Of a stretch of 64,000 bases of DNA, positions 23,066 to 34,103 are shown piece after piece; the first letter of the stretch is position 1; each line of letters starts with the position of its first letter. Source of the stretch: DAOTEJ01 sp035454085 (GTDB lineage Bacteria > Pseudomonadota > Gammaproteobacteria > Burkholderiales > Burkholderiaceae_F); assembly GCA_035454085.1 (NCBI GenBank), contig DAOTEJ010000001.1:1-64000 (forward strand). The letters are read 5' to 3'. The notes under the pieces are model-generated. The model saw nothing but the letters and a program-made list of their open reading frames with translations. It did no database searches and was not told where the DNA came from. The translations under genes were made by a program, and so were the position numbers.

Positions 23066-24558
23066 ATACTGCGCACGATCTCGTCGACTGGATCCGCGGT
23101 GTCGCGCCGGCCGCGCAAGACCTGCGCCTCGACAGCCGCGAAGTGATGCCGGGCGACGTGTTCCTCGCCGTGCCCGGCCGCCGGCACGATGGTCGCGAAC
23201 ACATTGCTGCAGCGGTGGAGCGCGGCGCCGCGGCCGTGCTGGCCGAGGGCGAAACCGGCAGTCTGCAGGTCTTGGTGGGGGCCCCGGTGCTCGAGGTCCG
23301 CGGCCTGCGCGAGGCGCTGGGCGCGCTCGCCGCGCAGTGGTACGGCGCACCCAGCGCGGGCCTGCTGTCGATCGGCGTGACTGGCACCAACGGCAAGACC
23401 TCGTGCTCGCAGTGGATCGCACAGGCGCTCACCCACGCCGGGCGGCGCTGCGCGGTGATCGGCACGGTGGGCAGCGGCTTTCCCGGCGAGGCGCTCGACG
23501 CCGCCGCGCTCACGACGCCCGACGCCGTGTCGCTGCAGCGTGCCGTGCGCCACCTCGCCGAGCGCGGCGCCCAGGCGCTGGCGATGGAGGTGTCCTCGAT
23601 CGGTCTGGAGCAGGGTCGCGTCGACGGCATGCACTTCGACATCGCGCTGTTCACCAACCTCACGCGCGACCACCTCGACTACCACGGCAGCATGGCGGCC
23701 TACGAAGCCGCCAAGCGCCGCCTGTTCGACTGGCCCGGCCTGGACCACGCGGTGGTCAACCTCGACGACGAGGCGGGCGCGCGGATTGCGAGCAGAGTCC
23801 TCGAGCGAGGCGTGCCGCTCACCACCACCTCGCTCGCCGGCCGAAGCCTGGCGGGCGCCAGCGCCTTGCTCGCCACCGATCTGCAGGCAACCGATGCGGG
23901 GCTGAGCTTTACCGTGACGCTGGGCGAACGGCGGCAGCGCGTCGCCGTGCCGCTGGTGGGCAGCTTCAACGCCGCCAACCTGCTGGGCGTCATCGGCGTG
24001 CTGCTCGCCGCGCAGATGGATCTTGGGGATGCGCTGGCCGCCCTGCCGCAGCTCGTGCCTCCGCCCGGGCGCATGCAAGTCGTCACCCGCCCGGGTGCGC
24101 CGCTCGCCGTGGTCGACTACGCGCACACCCCCGATGCGCTGGTGCAGGCGCTGGCCGCCCTGCAGCCGCTTCGCGCCGCGCGTGGCGGACGCCTGTGGGC
24201 GGTGTTCGGCGCCGGCGGCGACCGCGATCCCGGCAAGCGCGCGCCCATGGGCGCGGCCGCAGTGCAGGGCGCGGACCGGGTGCTGATCACCAGCGACAAC
24301 CCGCGCACCGAAGACCCTGCGCAGATCGCCTCCCAGGTGGCCCAGGGAGCCGCGGGTGCGCGCGTGGTGCTCGACCGCGCGGCGGCGATCACCGAGGCGC
24401 TGATGGCCGCGGCACCCGAGGACGTGGTGCTGATCGCCGGCAAGGGCCACGAGGACTATCAGGACGTGGGCGGCCGCAAGCTGCCCTTCTCGGACGTCGA
24501 GCACGCCGAACTCGCTCTCGCTGCGCGTGCCGCGGCCCACGAGGGGGCGCCATGCTGA
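23062..24558 (+). CDS. murE: UDP-MurNAc-L-Ala-D-Glu:meso-diaminopimelate ligase
   Basis: A 498-residue Mur ligase adding the third stem-peptide residue in the cytosol. The ATP-binding GTNGKT is at residues 108-113; the substrate motif DNPRTED starts at Asp412, and the DNPR form marks specificity for meso-diaminopimelate, not lysine. KGHEDYQ near the C terminus is also conserved. ATG 23062 overlaps the ftsI stop. The stop overlaps the start region of murF. Confidence 0.96.
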   Translation: MNTAHDLVDWIRGVAPAAQDLRLDSREVMPGDVFLAVPGRRHDGREHIAAAVERGAAAVLAEGETGSLQVLVGAPVLEVRGLREALGALAAQWYGAPSAGLLSIGVTGTNGKTSCSQWIAQALTHAGRRCAVIGTVGSGFPGEALDAAALTTPDAVSLQRAVRHLAERGAQALAMEVSSIGLEQGRVDGMHFDIALFTNLTRDHLDYHGSMAAYEAAKRRLFDWPGLDHAVVNLDDEAGARIASRVLERGVPLTTTSLAGRSLAGASALLATDLQATDAGLSFTVTLGERRQRVAVPLVGSFNAANLLGVIGVLLAAQMDLGDALAALPQLVPPPGRMQVVTRPGAPLAVVDYAHTPDALVQALAALQPLRAARGGRLWAVFGAGGDRDPGKRAPMGAAAVQGADRVLITSDNPRTEDPAQIASQVAQGAAGARVVLDRAAAITEALMAAAPEDVVLIAGKGHEDYQDVGGRKLPFSDVEHAELALAARAAAHEGAPC

Positions 24559-25928
24559 TGCGCCTGGCGGAATTGGTGCGGGTGCTGGGCGAGGCGCGGC
24601 TCGTGGGCGACGGCGAGGCGGGCTTCGCATCGGTGTCGACCGACACGCGCTCGATTGCGCCCGGGGCGCTGTTCTTCGCCCTGCGCGGCGAGCGCTTCGA
24701 CGCGCACGACTTCGCGGCCCAGGCGGTGGCGGGCGGCGCGGTCGCACTGGTGGTGGAGCGCGAGCTCGATCTGGCCGTGCCTCAGGTGCTCGTGCCCGAT
24801 GCGCGCCGCGCCCTGGGCGTGAGCGCGGCGGCGTGGCGGTCGCGCTTCGCGATCCCGGTGATCGCCGTGGCGGGCAGCAATGGCAAGACCACGGTGACGC
24901 AGATGATTGCGTCCATCCTCGCCGCTGCCTACGGCGAGGATGGCAGCCTCGCCACGCGCGGCAACCTGAACAACGAGATCGGCCTGCCTCTGATGCTGTG
25001 GCGACTGCGGGCGGGCCACCGCGCCGCGGTGTTCGAGGTCGGCATGAACCACCCCGGCGAGATCGCCTATCTGGCCGAACTCGCCCAGGCGACGGTGGCG
25101 GTGATCAACAACGCGCAGCGCGAGCATCAGGAGTTCCTCGCCGGCGTCGAGGCCACTGCGCTCGAGAACGGCCAATTGATCGCCCACTTGCAGCCCGAGG
25201 GCACGGCCGTGTTCCCGGCCGACGATGCCTGCGCGCCGATCTGGCGCCAGCTCGCGGGAACGCGCCGGGTGGTCGACTTTGCCCGCGCCGCCTACGCCAT
25301 GGTCACGGCCACCGTGCGGCCCGACGGCCAAGGCACGCGACTGGCGCTCGCCACCCCGGCAGGGGAGCTCGCCCTGAGCCTGGCCGTGAGCGGCGCGCAC
25401 AACGTGCACAACGCGCTGGCCGCGGCCGCCGCGGCGCTGGCCATCGGCGTGCCGAACAAGGCGATCGCGGCGGGCCTGGCGTCCTTCCGCCCGGTGAGCG
25501 GCCGCGGCGTGCGCCTGACCACGCGCGCCGGGGCCGTGTTGGTCGATGACAGCTACAACGCGAATCCGGACTCCGTGAGAGCGGCTATCGACCTGCTCGC
25601 GAGCCTGCCGGCGCCCCGCGTGCTGATCCTCGGCGACATGGGCGAGGTCGGCAGCCAGGGACCGGCCTTCCACCGCGAGATCGGTGCGCATGCGCGCGCC
25701 ATGGGCATCGAGCAACTGCTCGCCACCGGCCCGCTGATGGGCGAGGCCGTCGCAGCCTTCGGGCCCGGCGCCGAGCATCACGCCGACTTCGACGCCCTGC
25801 TCGCCGCGGCGTCGAAGGCTGCGGCCACGGCGGGCTCGGTGCTGGTGAAGGGCTCGCGCTTCATGCGCATGGAGCGCGTGGTGGCGGCGCTGGCCGTGCA
25901 GGATGGGGAGGCCGCCCATGCTGCTTGA
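24552..25928 (+). CDS. murF: UDP-MurNAc-tripeptide:D-Ala-D-Ala ligase
   Basis: A 458-residue Mur ligase that adds D-alanyl-D-alanine, completing the pentapeptide. The P-loop AGSNGKTT lies at about residues 108-115; FEVGMNHPGEI and the VDDSYNANPDS motif are typical of MurF. Two starts are possible: ATG 24552 with GAGG seven bases upstream (chosen) and ATG 24558, which overlaps the murE stop as TGATG. The choice changes only two residues. It overlaps mraY by 11 bases. Confidence 0.95.
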   Translation: MLMRLAELVRVLGEARLVGDGEAGFASVSTDTRSIAPGALFFALRGERFDAHDFAAQAVAGGAVALVVERELDLAVPQVLVPDARRALGVSAAAWRSRFAIPVIAVAGSNGKTTVTQMIASILAAAYGEDGSLATRGNLNNEIGLPLMLWRLRAGHRAAVFEVGMNHPGEIAYLAELAQATVAVINNAQREHQEFLAGVEATALENGQLIAHLQPEGTAVFPADDACAPIWRQLAGTRRVVDFARAAYAMVTATVRPDGQGTRLALATPAGELALSLAVSGAHNVHNALAAAAAALAIGVPNKAIAAGLASFRPVSGRGVRLTTRAGAVLVDDSYNANPDSVRAAIDLLASLPAPRVLILGDMGEVGSQGPAFHREIGAHARAMGIEQLLATGPLMGEAVAAFGPGAEHHADFDALLAAASKAAATAGSVLVKGSRFMRMERVVAALAVQDGEAAHAA

Positions 25929-27072
25929 GCTCCTCCAGTGGCTGTCGCAGGACATCCGCGCCTTCAACGTCTTCAACTACCTCACCCTGCGCGCGGTGCT
26001 GGCCTCGATGACGGCCATGTTCATCGGCATGGCCGCCGGCCCCTGGGTGATCCGGCGCCTGACCGAGATGAAGATCGGCCAGGCAGTGCGCAACGACGGC
26101 CCGCAGAGCCACCTCAAGAAGAGCGGCACCCCGACCATGGGCGGGGCGCTGATCCTGATCTCGATCGGCGTGTCCACGCTGCTGTGGATGGATCTCTCGA
26201 ACCGCTTCGTGTGGGTGGTGCTGATCGTCACCCTGGGCTTTGGCTGGATCGGCTGGGTGGACGATTACCGCAAGGTCGTGCACCGCAACCCCAAGGGCAT
26301 GAGCGCCAAGGAGAAGTACCTCTGGCAATCGCTCATCGGGCTGTCGGCCGCGATCTACCTGGCCTTCGCGATCGCGGCGCCGAGCACCGAGAAGGTGCCC
26401 GAGATCTTCATGAACTGGGTGGGCAGCGGCTTCACCATGCCCCTGCCCGCGCGCTCCGAGCTGATCGTGCCGTTCTTCAAGAACGTGGGCTATCCGCTGG
26501 GGATCTGGGGCTTCATCCTGCTCACCTACCTGGTGATCGTGGGCACCAGCAACGCCGTCAACCTCACCGACGGGCTCGACGGTCTGGCGATCCTGCCCGC
26601 CTCGATGATCGGCGCGGCGCTCGGCATCTTTGCCTACGTGGTGGGCCGGGCGGACTTCTCGCGCTACCTGCTCTTTCCCTACATCCCGGGCGCCGGCGAA
26701 CTGACCATCATCTGCGCGGCCATTGCCGGGGCGGGGCTGGCCTTCCTGTGGTTCAACGCCTACCCCGCGCAGGTGTTCATGGGCGACGTGGGCGCGCTGG
26801 CCCTGGGGGGGGCGCTGGGCACCATCGCGGTGATCACCCGCCAGGAGATCGTGCTCTTCATCATGGGCGGGGTCTTCGTGGTCGAGACCCTGTCGGTGAT
26901 GCTGCAGGTGGCCTACTTCAAGTGGAGCGGCGGCAAGCGCATCTTCCTGATGGCGCCGCTGCACCACCACTACGAGCTCAAGGGCTGGAAAGAGACCCAG
27001 GTGGTGGTGCGCTTCTGGATCATCACCATCATGCTGGTGCTGGTCGGCCTGTCGACGCTGAAGATCCGCTGA
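25918..27072 (+). CDS. mraY: Phospho-MurNAc-pentapeptide transferase
   Basis: A 384-residue integral membrane enzyme with about ten helices that makes lipid I by transferring phospho-MurNAc-pentapeptide to undecaprenyl phosphate. Catalytic motifs visible are GWVDDYRKVVHRNPKG, NLTDGLDGLA, FMGDVGALALGG and PLHHHYELKGWKE. ATG 25918 lies inside the end of murF, with GGGGAGG about six bases upstream. The murD start overlaps its stop by one base (TGATG). Confidence 0.96.
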   Translation: MLLELLQWLSQDIRAFNVFNYLTLRAVLASMTAMFIGMAAGPWVIRRLTEMKIGQAVRNDGPQSHLKKSGTPTMGGALILISIGVSTLLWMDLSNRFVWVVLIVTLGFGWIGWVDDYRKVVHRNPKGMSAKEKYLWQSLIGLSAAIYLAFAIAAPSTEKVPEIFMNWVGSGFTMPLPARSELIVPFFKNVGYPLGIWGFILLTYLVIVGTSNAVNLTDGLDGLAILPASMIGAALGIFAYVVGRADFSRYLLFPYIPGAGELTIICAAIAGAGLAFLWFNAYPAQVFMGDVGALALGGALGTIAVITRQEIVLFIMGGVFVVETLSVMLQVAYFKWSGGKRIFLMAPLHHHYELKGWKETQVVVRFWIITIMLVLVGLSTLKIR

Positions 27073-28577
27073 TGGCCGCCTCCGCTCCCCTTGCTCTCGT
27101 GATCGGCCTTGGCGCCTCGGGCATGGCGGCTGCGCGCCTGCTGGCGCACACCGGCTGGCGCCTGCGCGTGGCCGATACGCGCGCGGCGCCGCCCGCGCTC
27201 GAAGAGCACCTCGCCGCCCTGCGCGCCGAGCAGCCCGCCACGGAGTTCGTGGGCAGTGCGCTCGTGCCCGAGCTGCTCGACGGCGTGGCGCTGCTCGTGC
27301 TCTCGCCAGGACTGTCGCCCACGCACTCGGCCGCGGCGGCGGTCGTTCAGGCCGCGCAGGCGCGCGGCATCGCCGTGGCGGGCGAGATCGAACTCTTTGC
27401 GCGCGAGCTCGCCCGACTCGCGGCCTTCCGCGGATATGCGCCGCGCGTGCTGGGCGTGACGGGCACCAATGGCAAGACCACCACCACGGCGCTGCTCGGA
27501 ACCATGATCGAGGCCAGCGGCCGCAGCGTGGCCGTGGCCGGCAACATCGGTCCGAGCGCGCTCGACGAGCTGCGCACGCGGCTGCGTGAGAATCGCCTGC
27601 CCGAGGTCTGGGTGCTGGAGCTGTCGAGCTTCCAGCTCGCCACGACGACGAGCCTGGCCTGCGATGCCGCGGTCGTGCTCAATCTCACCCAGGATCACCT
27701 CGACTGGCACGGCGACATGGAGGCCTACGCCAGCGCCAAGGCGCGCATCTTCGCGCGCACCACCGTGCAGGTGCTCAACCGCGATGAGGCCCGCGTGGCC
27801 GCGATGGCCCGCAAGGACGGCGCCGCGATCACCTTCGGCGCGGGCCGCCCCCGCCACGGCAACGAGTACGGCCTGGCCGAGGAGGGCGGGCTGGTTTGGC
27901 TGGCCTGGGCCGAGGACCTTTCGCCCCCGGGACGCAGGCGCAAGGCGGCGGCGGAACTGCCCGGCCTGCCGGGCGAAATCCATCTGCACCTGCTGATGCC
28001 GGCCGAGGCTCTCAAGCTGCGTGGCCGCCACAACGCGCTCAACGCCCTGGCGGCCCTGGCGCTGGCCCGCGCGATCGGCTGTCCGCTGGCGCCCCTGCTC
28101 AACGCCGCGGCCGAGTTTCGTGGTGAGCCGCACCGTGTGCAATTCGTCGCCCAGGTGGCGGGGGTGGACTACGTCGACGACTCCAAGGGCACCAACGTCG
28201 GCGCCACGGTGGCGGCGATCGATGGCCTGGCGGCCGAGGGCCGCCGCCTGGTGCTGATCCTCGGCGGCGAGGGCAAGGGTCAGGACTTCGCGCCGCTGGC
28301 GGTGCCCATGCAGCGCGCCGCGCGCGCCGCCGTGCTGATCGGACGCGACGCGCCGGCGATCGCCGCGGTGCTGGGCGGCGCGCACTACCCGGTGGAGCAC
28401 GCCGACTCGCTAGCAGAGGCCGTGACGGCTGCGGCGCGCCTGGCCGAGCCGGGCGACGCGGTGGTGCTGTCGCCCGCGTGCGCGAGCTTCGACATGTTTC
28501 GCGACTACGCCCACCGCGCCGAGGTCTTCGTGAGCGCGGTGCGCGAACTCGCGCTGGAGGTCGGACAGCCATGCTGA
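27072..28577 (+). CDS. murD: UDP-MurNAc-L-alanine:D-glutamate ligase
   Basis: A 501-residue Mur ligase that adds D-glutamate. A Rossmann-like N-terminal GLGASGMAAARLL binds the UDP-substrate, GTNGKTTTT at about residues 130-138 binds ATP, and LNLTQDHLDWHG and YVDDSKGTN are conserved. It is somewhat longer than the E. coli enzyme (438), due to an insertion around residues 275-300 (EDLSPPGRRRKAAAELPG), common in Burkholderiales. It overlaps ftsW by seven bases. Confidence 0.95.
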   Translation: MAASAPLALVIGLGASGMAAARLLAHTGWRLRVADTRAAPPALEEHLAALRAEQPATEFVGSALVPELLDGVALLVLSPGLSPTHSAAAAVVQAAQARGIAVAGEIELFARELARLAAFRGYAPRVLGVTGTNGKTTTTALLGTMIEASGRSVAVAGNIGPSALDELRTRLRENRLPEVWVLELSSFQLATTTSLACDAAVVLNLTQDHLDWHGDMEAYASAKARIFARTTVQVLNRDEARVAAMARKDGAAITFGAGRPRHGNEYGLAEEGGLVWLAWAEDLSPPGRRRKAAAELPGLPGEIHLHLLMPAEALKLRGRHNALNALAALALARAIGCPLAPLLNAAAEFRGEPHRVQFVAQVAGVDYVDDSKGTNVGATVAAIDGLAAEGRRLVLILGGEGKGQDFAPLAVPMQRAARAAVLIGRDAPAIAAVLGGAHYPVEHADSLAEAVTAAARLAEPGDAVVLSPACASFDMFRDYAHRAEVFVSAVRELALEVGQPC

Positions 28578-29824
28578 AGGGTCTGCTCCAGCGCCTGCGT
28601 CCGAGCCCGGGGCGCCGTGGCGTGCCGCGCGGCACGGTGCTGGCCATGGGCGGCGCCGGCAGCCTGGGCCTGCGCTCCGGCCAGGACGCACGCCCGGGCG
28701 GCTTCGACGGCCCGCTGGTGATGGTGGTGGCGGCGCTGGTGATGCTCGGCACGGTGATGGTGTACTCGGCCTCGATCTCGCTGGCCGACTCGCCCAAGTA
28801 CGGCACCGCGCCCGCGCACTTCCTGGTGCGCCATCTGATGGCGCTTTGCCTGGCCTTCCTGGTCGCGGCGGCCGCCTTCCAGGTGCGCATGTCGGTGTGG
28901 CAGAAGCTCGCGCCCTGGATCTTCGTGGCCGCGCTGGGGCTGCTGGTGATCGTGCTGATCCCGGGCGTGGGCAAGGGCGTCAACGGCGCGCGGCGCTGGA
29001 TCTCGCTGGGCCTGCTCAACCTCCAGCCTTCCGAGGTGATGAAGGTGGCGACCGTGCTCTACGCCGCCGGCTTCACCGTGCGCAAGCAGGACTACATGCA
29101 CAGCTTCCGCAAGGGTTTCGCGCCCATGGCGGTGGCGATGGGGCTGATAGGCGCGCTGCTGCTGCTGCAGCCGGACCTGGGCGCCTTCGGGGTGATCGTG
29201 GCCATCGCCATGGGAATCCTGTTCCTGGGCGGCGTGAACGGGCGGCTGTTCGCGGGCATCACGGTGGCGCTGGCCACCGCCTTCGCGCTGGTGATCTGGC
29301 TCAGCCCCTGGCGGCGCGAGCGCATCTTTGCCTACCTCGACCCGTGGAGCGAGCAGAACGCCCTGGGCAAGGCCTATCAACTGTCGCACTCGCTGATCGC
29401 CTTCGGGCGGGGTGAATGGTTCGGCGTGGGGCTGGGCGGCAGCGTCGAAAAGCTGCACTACCTGCCCGAGGCGCACACCGACTTCATCCTGGCGGTGGTG
29501 GGCGAGGAACTGGGGTTCGTGGGCGTGGCAGCGGTGATCGTGCTGTTTTACTGGCTGATCAAGCGCGCCTTCGAGATCGGGCGCCAGGCCGTGGCGCTGG
29601 AGCGCACCTTCTCGGGCCTGGTGGCGCAAGGCATCGGCCTGTGGCTGGGCGTGCAGGCCTTCATCAACATCGGCGTGGCCACCGGCCTGCTGCCGACCAA
29701 GGGCCTGACCCTGCCGCTGATGAGCTACGGCGGCTCGGCGCTCATGTCCACCCTGGTGGCCATCGCGCTGCTGCTGCGCGTGGACCGCGAGAACCGCATC
29801 CTCATGCGTGGAGGCCGGGTGTGA
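28571..29824 (+). CDS. ftsW: Septal peptidoglycan glycosyltransferase FtsW
   Basis: A 417-residue SEDS-family polymerase with ten predicted membrane helices, acting with FtsI at the septum. Conserved segments include VMVYSASI, LLLLQPDLGAFGVI, the large periplasmic loop with LPEAHTDFILAVVGEELGF and LPLMSYGGSALMST. A 45-residue basic, glycine-rich cytosolic N terminus precedes helix one. ATG 28571 lies inside the end of murD. Its stop overlaps the GTG start of murG (GTGA). Confidence 0.95.
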   Translation: MLKGLLQRLRPSPGRRGVPRGTVLAMGGAGSLGLRSGQDARPGGFDGPLVMVVAALVMLGTVMVYSASISLADSPKYGTAPAHFLVRHLMALCLAFLVAAAAFQVRMSVWQKLAPWIFVAALGLLVIVLIPGVGKGVNGARRWISLGLLNLQPSEVMKVATVLYAAGFTVRKQDYMHSFRKGFAPMAVAMGLIGALLLLQPDLGAFGVIVAIAMGILFLGGVNGRLFAGITVALATAFALVIWLSPWRRERIFAYLDPWSEQNALGKAYQLSHSLIAFGRGEWFGVGLGGSVEKLHYLPEAHTDFILAVVGEELGFVGVAAVIVLFYWLIKRAFEIGRQAVALERTFSGLVAQGIGLWLGVQAFINIGVATGLLPTKGLTLPLMSYGGSALMSTLVAIALLLRVDRENRILMRGGRV

Positions 29825-30909
29825 GCGCGCGCCACCTGATGGTTGCCGCCGCGGGCACGGGCGGGCACGTGATGCCCGGCCTCGCGGTGGCCCGCGAGCT
29901 CGCGGCGCGGGGCTGGCAGGTGAGCTGGCTGGGCACCACGCGCGGCATGGAGCGCGGCCTGGTCGAGCGCCAGGGCTACGCCTTCGACGCGCTCGACTTC
30001 AGTGGGCTGCGTGGCAAGGGCCTCAAGACCGCGCTGTTCGGCGGCTTCAAGCTGCTGCGCGCGATCTTCGCCAGCCGCGGTCTGATGAGCCGCCGCCAGC
30101 CGGCGCTGCTCTTCACCACCGGTGGCTACGTGGCCGTGCCCGCGGGGCTGGCGGCGAGCGCCGGGGGCGTGCCGCTGGTGCTGATGAATTGCGACGCCGA
30201 GCCCCTGCTCAGCACGCGCCTGCTGCAGCCGCTCGCCGCCGGCGTGATGCTGGGCTTCGACGGCGCTGCCGCGCGTCGCGCGGGCGACAAGGGCCTGGTC
30301 ACCGGCAATCCGGTGCGCGCCGAGATCGTCGCCCTGCCCGCGCCGGCCGAGCGCTACGCCGGGCGCAGCGGGCCGCTGCGCTTGCTGGTGTTTGGCGGCT
30401 CGCTCGGAGCGCGCGTGCTCAACGAGACCCTGCCTGCCGCGCTCGCGCGGATGCCGACCGACGCACGTCCGCAGGTGGTTCACCAGTGCGGCGCCGAGGC
30501 GCTGGAGTCGGTGCGCGCCGCCTACGCTGCGGCCGGGGTCGAGGCGGAGGTTCACGCCTTCATCGACGACATGGCCGCGCGCTACGCCGCCTGCGACCTG
30601 GTGATCGCCCGCGCCGGGGCCACCACGGTGAGCGAACTGACCGCCGCCGGCGTGCCCGCGATCCTCGTGCCCCTGGTGGTGAGCACCACCGCGCACCAGC
30701 GCGGCAACGCCGAGTTCCTGGCCGCCCGGCATGCGGCCATCCATCTGCCGCAGGCCGAGCTCACGCCCGAGCGCCTGGCGCACGAACTGGCGGGCATCGA
30801 CCGCGCTCGCCTGCAGGCGATGGCCGAGCAGGCCCGCTCGCTAGGCAAGCCGCAGGCTGCCCGCCTGGTGGCCGACGCCATCGAACACATCGCCCGGGAG
30901 GCCGCATGA
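29821..30909 (+). CDS. murG: Lipid II synthase (UDP-GlcNAc transferase)
   Basis: A 362-residue peripheral membrane glycosyltransferase that converts lipid I to lipid II. The N-terminal G-loop AAGTGGHVMPGLAVA and second G-loop VFGGSLGARVLNE are present, with the donor-binding region IARAGATTVSELTAAGVPAIL and the QRGNAEFL motif. GTG 29821 overlaps the ftsW stop. Its own stop overlaps the ATG of the truncated murC-like copy, not murC itself. Confidence 0.95.
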   Translation: MSARHLMVAAAGTGGHVMPGLAVARELAARGWQVSWLGTTRGMERGLVERQGYAFDALDFSGLRGKGLKTALFGGFKLLRAIFASRGLMSRRQPALLFTTGGYVAVPAGLAASAGGVPLVLMNCDAEPLLSTRLLQPLAAGVMLGFDGAAARRAGDKGLVTGNPVRAEIVALPAPAERYAGRSGPLRLLVFGGSLGARVLNETLPAALARMPTDARPQVVHQCGAEALESVRAAYAAAGVEAEVHAFIDDMAARYAACDLVIARAGATTVSELTAAGVPAILVPLVVSTTAHQRGNAEFLAARHAAIHLPQAELTPERLAHELAGIDRARLQAMAEQARSLGKPQAARLVADAIEHIAREAA

Positions 30910-31024
30910 AGCACGCGGTCGAGCACCTTCACTTCGTGGGCATTGGCGGCCGCGCCGGGGGCGGGGCCCTGGCGCCTTTCCTGAGCGGCATGCCGCAGCC
31001 GCCGGTGAAGGGGGAGCGCGCGCG

Positions 31025-31028
<4 letters not shown>
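30906..31028 (+). pseudogene. Diverged partial copy of the murC 5-prime end
   Basis: A 40-codon open frame whose first 15 codons (MKHAVEHLHFVGIGG) repeat the start of murC (MKHAVKHIHFVGIGG) with 40 of 45 bases identical; three of the five differences are silent. It then diverges to RAGGGALAPFLSG and a short basic tail. The ATG overlaps the murG stop exactly where murC would be expected, and its TGA overlaps the true murC ATG. It has GGAG upstream, so it may be translated as a leader peptide. It could be a tandem duplication, a coupled regulatory leader, or a join between strain variants in the assembly. Confidence 0.7.
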
Positions 31029-32412
<1,384 letters not shown>

Positions 32413-32416
<4 letters not shown>

Positions 32417-33363
32417 GCGTGGATCCGCGCAGCCTGGGCCGCGTAGGCGTGCTCTTCGGCGGGCGCTCGGCGGAGCGCGAGGTGTCGATCATGAGCGGCA
32501 GCGGCGTGCTCAGCGCCCTGCTGGCGCGCGGGGTCGACGCACATGCGTTCGATCCCGGCGAGCGCAGCCTGTCCGAGCTCGAGGCCGCGCGCTTCGACCG
32601 CGTGTTCATCGCCCTGCACGGCCGCTACGGCGAGGACGGAACCATCCAGGGCGTGCTCGAGACGCTCGGGGTGCCCTACACCGGCAGCGGCGTGCTGGCC
32701 TCGGCGATCGGCATCGACAAGATCACCACCAAGCGCATCTGGCTGGCCGAGGGCATTCCCACTCCGGCCTGGCGCATCGGCCGCCCCGACACCGACTGGA
32801 TGCAGGTGGTGGCCGAACTGGGCGAGGCGCTGGTGATCAAGCCCGCGCGGGAGGGCTCGACCATCGGCATCACCAAGCTCACCAGCCGCGACCGCCAGGA
32901 ACTGGAGCAGGCCTTCGCGGCCGCGGCGCGGCACGATGAGCACGTGCTGGTGGAGGAGCTTGTCCCCGGCCGCGAGCTGACCTGCGCGATCCTGGGCGAG
33001 GGCGAGACGGCACGAGCCCTGCCGCTGATCGAGATCCGCGCCCCCGGCGCGAACTACGACTACCACAGCAAGTACTTCAGCGACGAGACCCAGTACCTGT
33101 GCCCGGCGCCGATCGATGCCGCGCTCGCGCAGCGCATCAGCGAGGTGAGCGTGCAGGCCTACCGCGTGCTGGGCGCGCGCGGCTGGGGTCGCGTCGACGT
33201 GATGCTGCGCGACGACGGCAGCTTCAGCCTGCTGGAGATCAACACCTCGCCGGGCATGACCGGGCACTCGCTGGTGCCGATGGCCGCCCGCGCGGTGGGC
33301 CTGAGCTACGAGGACCTGGTGCTCGAGATCCTCGCCGGCGCCCGACTGGAGCTGCGCTCGTGA
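32413..33363 (+). CDS. ddlB: D-alanine--D-alanine ligase
   Basis: A 316-residue ATP-grasp enzyme supplying D-Ala-D-Ala for MurF. Conserved elements include VLFGGRSAEREVS at the N terminus, the ATP-binding VIKPAREGSTIGITK, ALPLIEIRAPGANYDYHSKY and the metal-binding LLEINTSPGMTGHSLVP. The ATG overlaps the murC stop and its stop overlaps the ftsQ start GTG, so it is translated in step with the cluster. Confidence 0.95.
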
Positions 33364-34103
33364 TCTCCACCCGCGCCATCGATCTCGCGGCGGGCCTGCT
33401 CGCCGCGACCGCCGTGCTGGTCGTGGCCGGCGGAGCGCTGCTGTGGGTCGCGCGCCAGCCGGCCTTCGCGATCCGCGCGGTCGAGGTGCGCGGCGATCTG
33501 CAGCACGTCACCGCGGCGGCGGCGCGCAACGCACTCAAGGGCCGTGTGGGGGGCACGTACTTCACGGCGCCGCTCGAGCAGGTGCGGCGCGCCGCCGAGT
33601 CCATGCCCTGGGTGGCGCAGGCCACGGTGCGCCGCGTGTGGCCGGACCGGCTGCGCATCACGCTGCGCGAGCACCGTGCCCTGGGCGTGTGGAACGACGG
33701 ACGCCTGCTCGCCGACGACGGGCGCCTGTTCGTGGCCAACGCGGCCGAGGCCGAGATCACCGGGCCGCTGCCCGAGTTCTCGGGCCCGGCCGCTGCTGCG
33801 CCCGAGGCGGCGCGGCGCTACTACGAGTTCGCGGCGCGACTCGCGCCCCTGGGCCTGAAGGTCGAGGAGGTGGCCGTGTCCGAGCGCGCCTCCTGGTCGC
33901 TGACGGCCTCGGGCGAAGCATCGCCGGCGCTGCGTATCGAACTGGGCCGCGACGGAGCCCCCGCCGCGGTCAGCGAGCAACTCGACACCCTCGTGGCGTT
34001 CTATCCCGCCGTGGTGGCGCGCCTGGGCGGCCCGCCCGCGCGGCTCGACGCCCGGCACAGCAATGGCTTCGCGGCCGCCCTTACCTCCGGTGCACAGCGA
34101 TGA
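33360..34103 (+). CDS. ftsQ: Cell division protein FtsQ
   Basis: A 247-residue bitopic protein. After a short cytosolic tail, one membrane helix (LAAGLLAATAVLVVAGGALLW) leads into a POTRA domain (FAIRAVEVRGDLQHVTAAAARNAL... ) and a beta domain with WPDRLRITLREHRALGVW. FtsQ scaffolds FtsB/FtsL at the divisome. GTG 33360 overlaps the ddlB stop and fixes the N terminus. It overlaps ftsA by four bases. Confidence 0.94.
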   Translation: MISTRAIDLAAGLLAATAVLVVAGGALLWVARQPAFAIRAVEVRGDLQHVTAAAARNALKGRVGGTYFTAPLEQVRRAAESMPWVAQATVRRVWPDRLRITLREHRALGVWNDGRLLADDGRLFVANAAEAEITGPLPEFSGPAAAAPEAARRYYEFAARLAPLGLKVEEVAVSERASWSLTASGEASPALRIELGRDGAPAAVSEQLDTLVAFYPAVVARLGGPPARLDARHSNGFAAALTSGAQR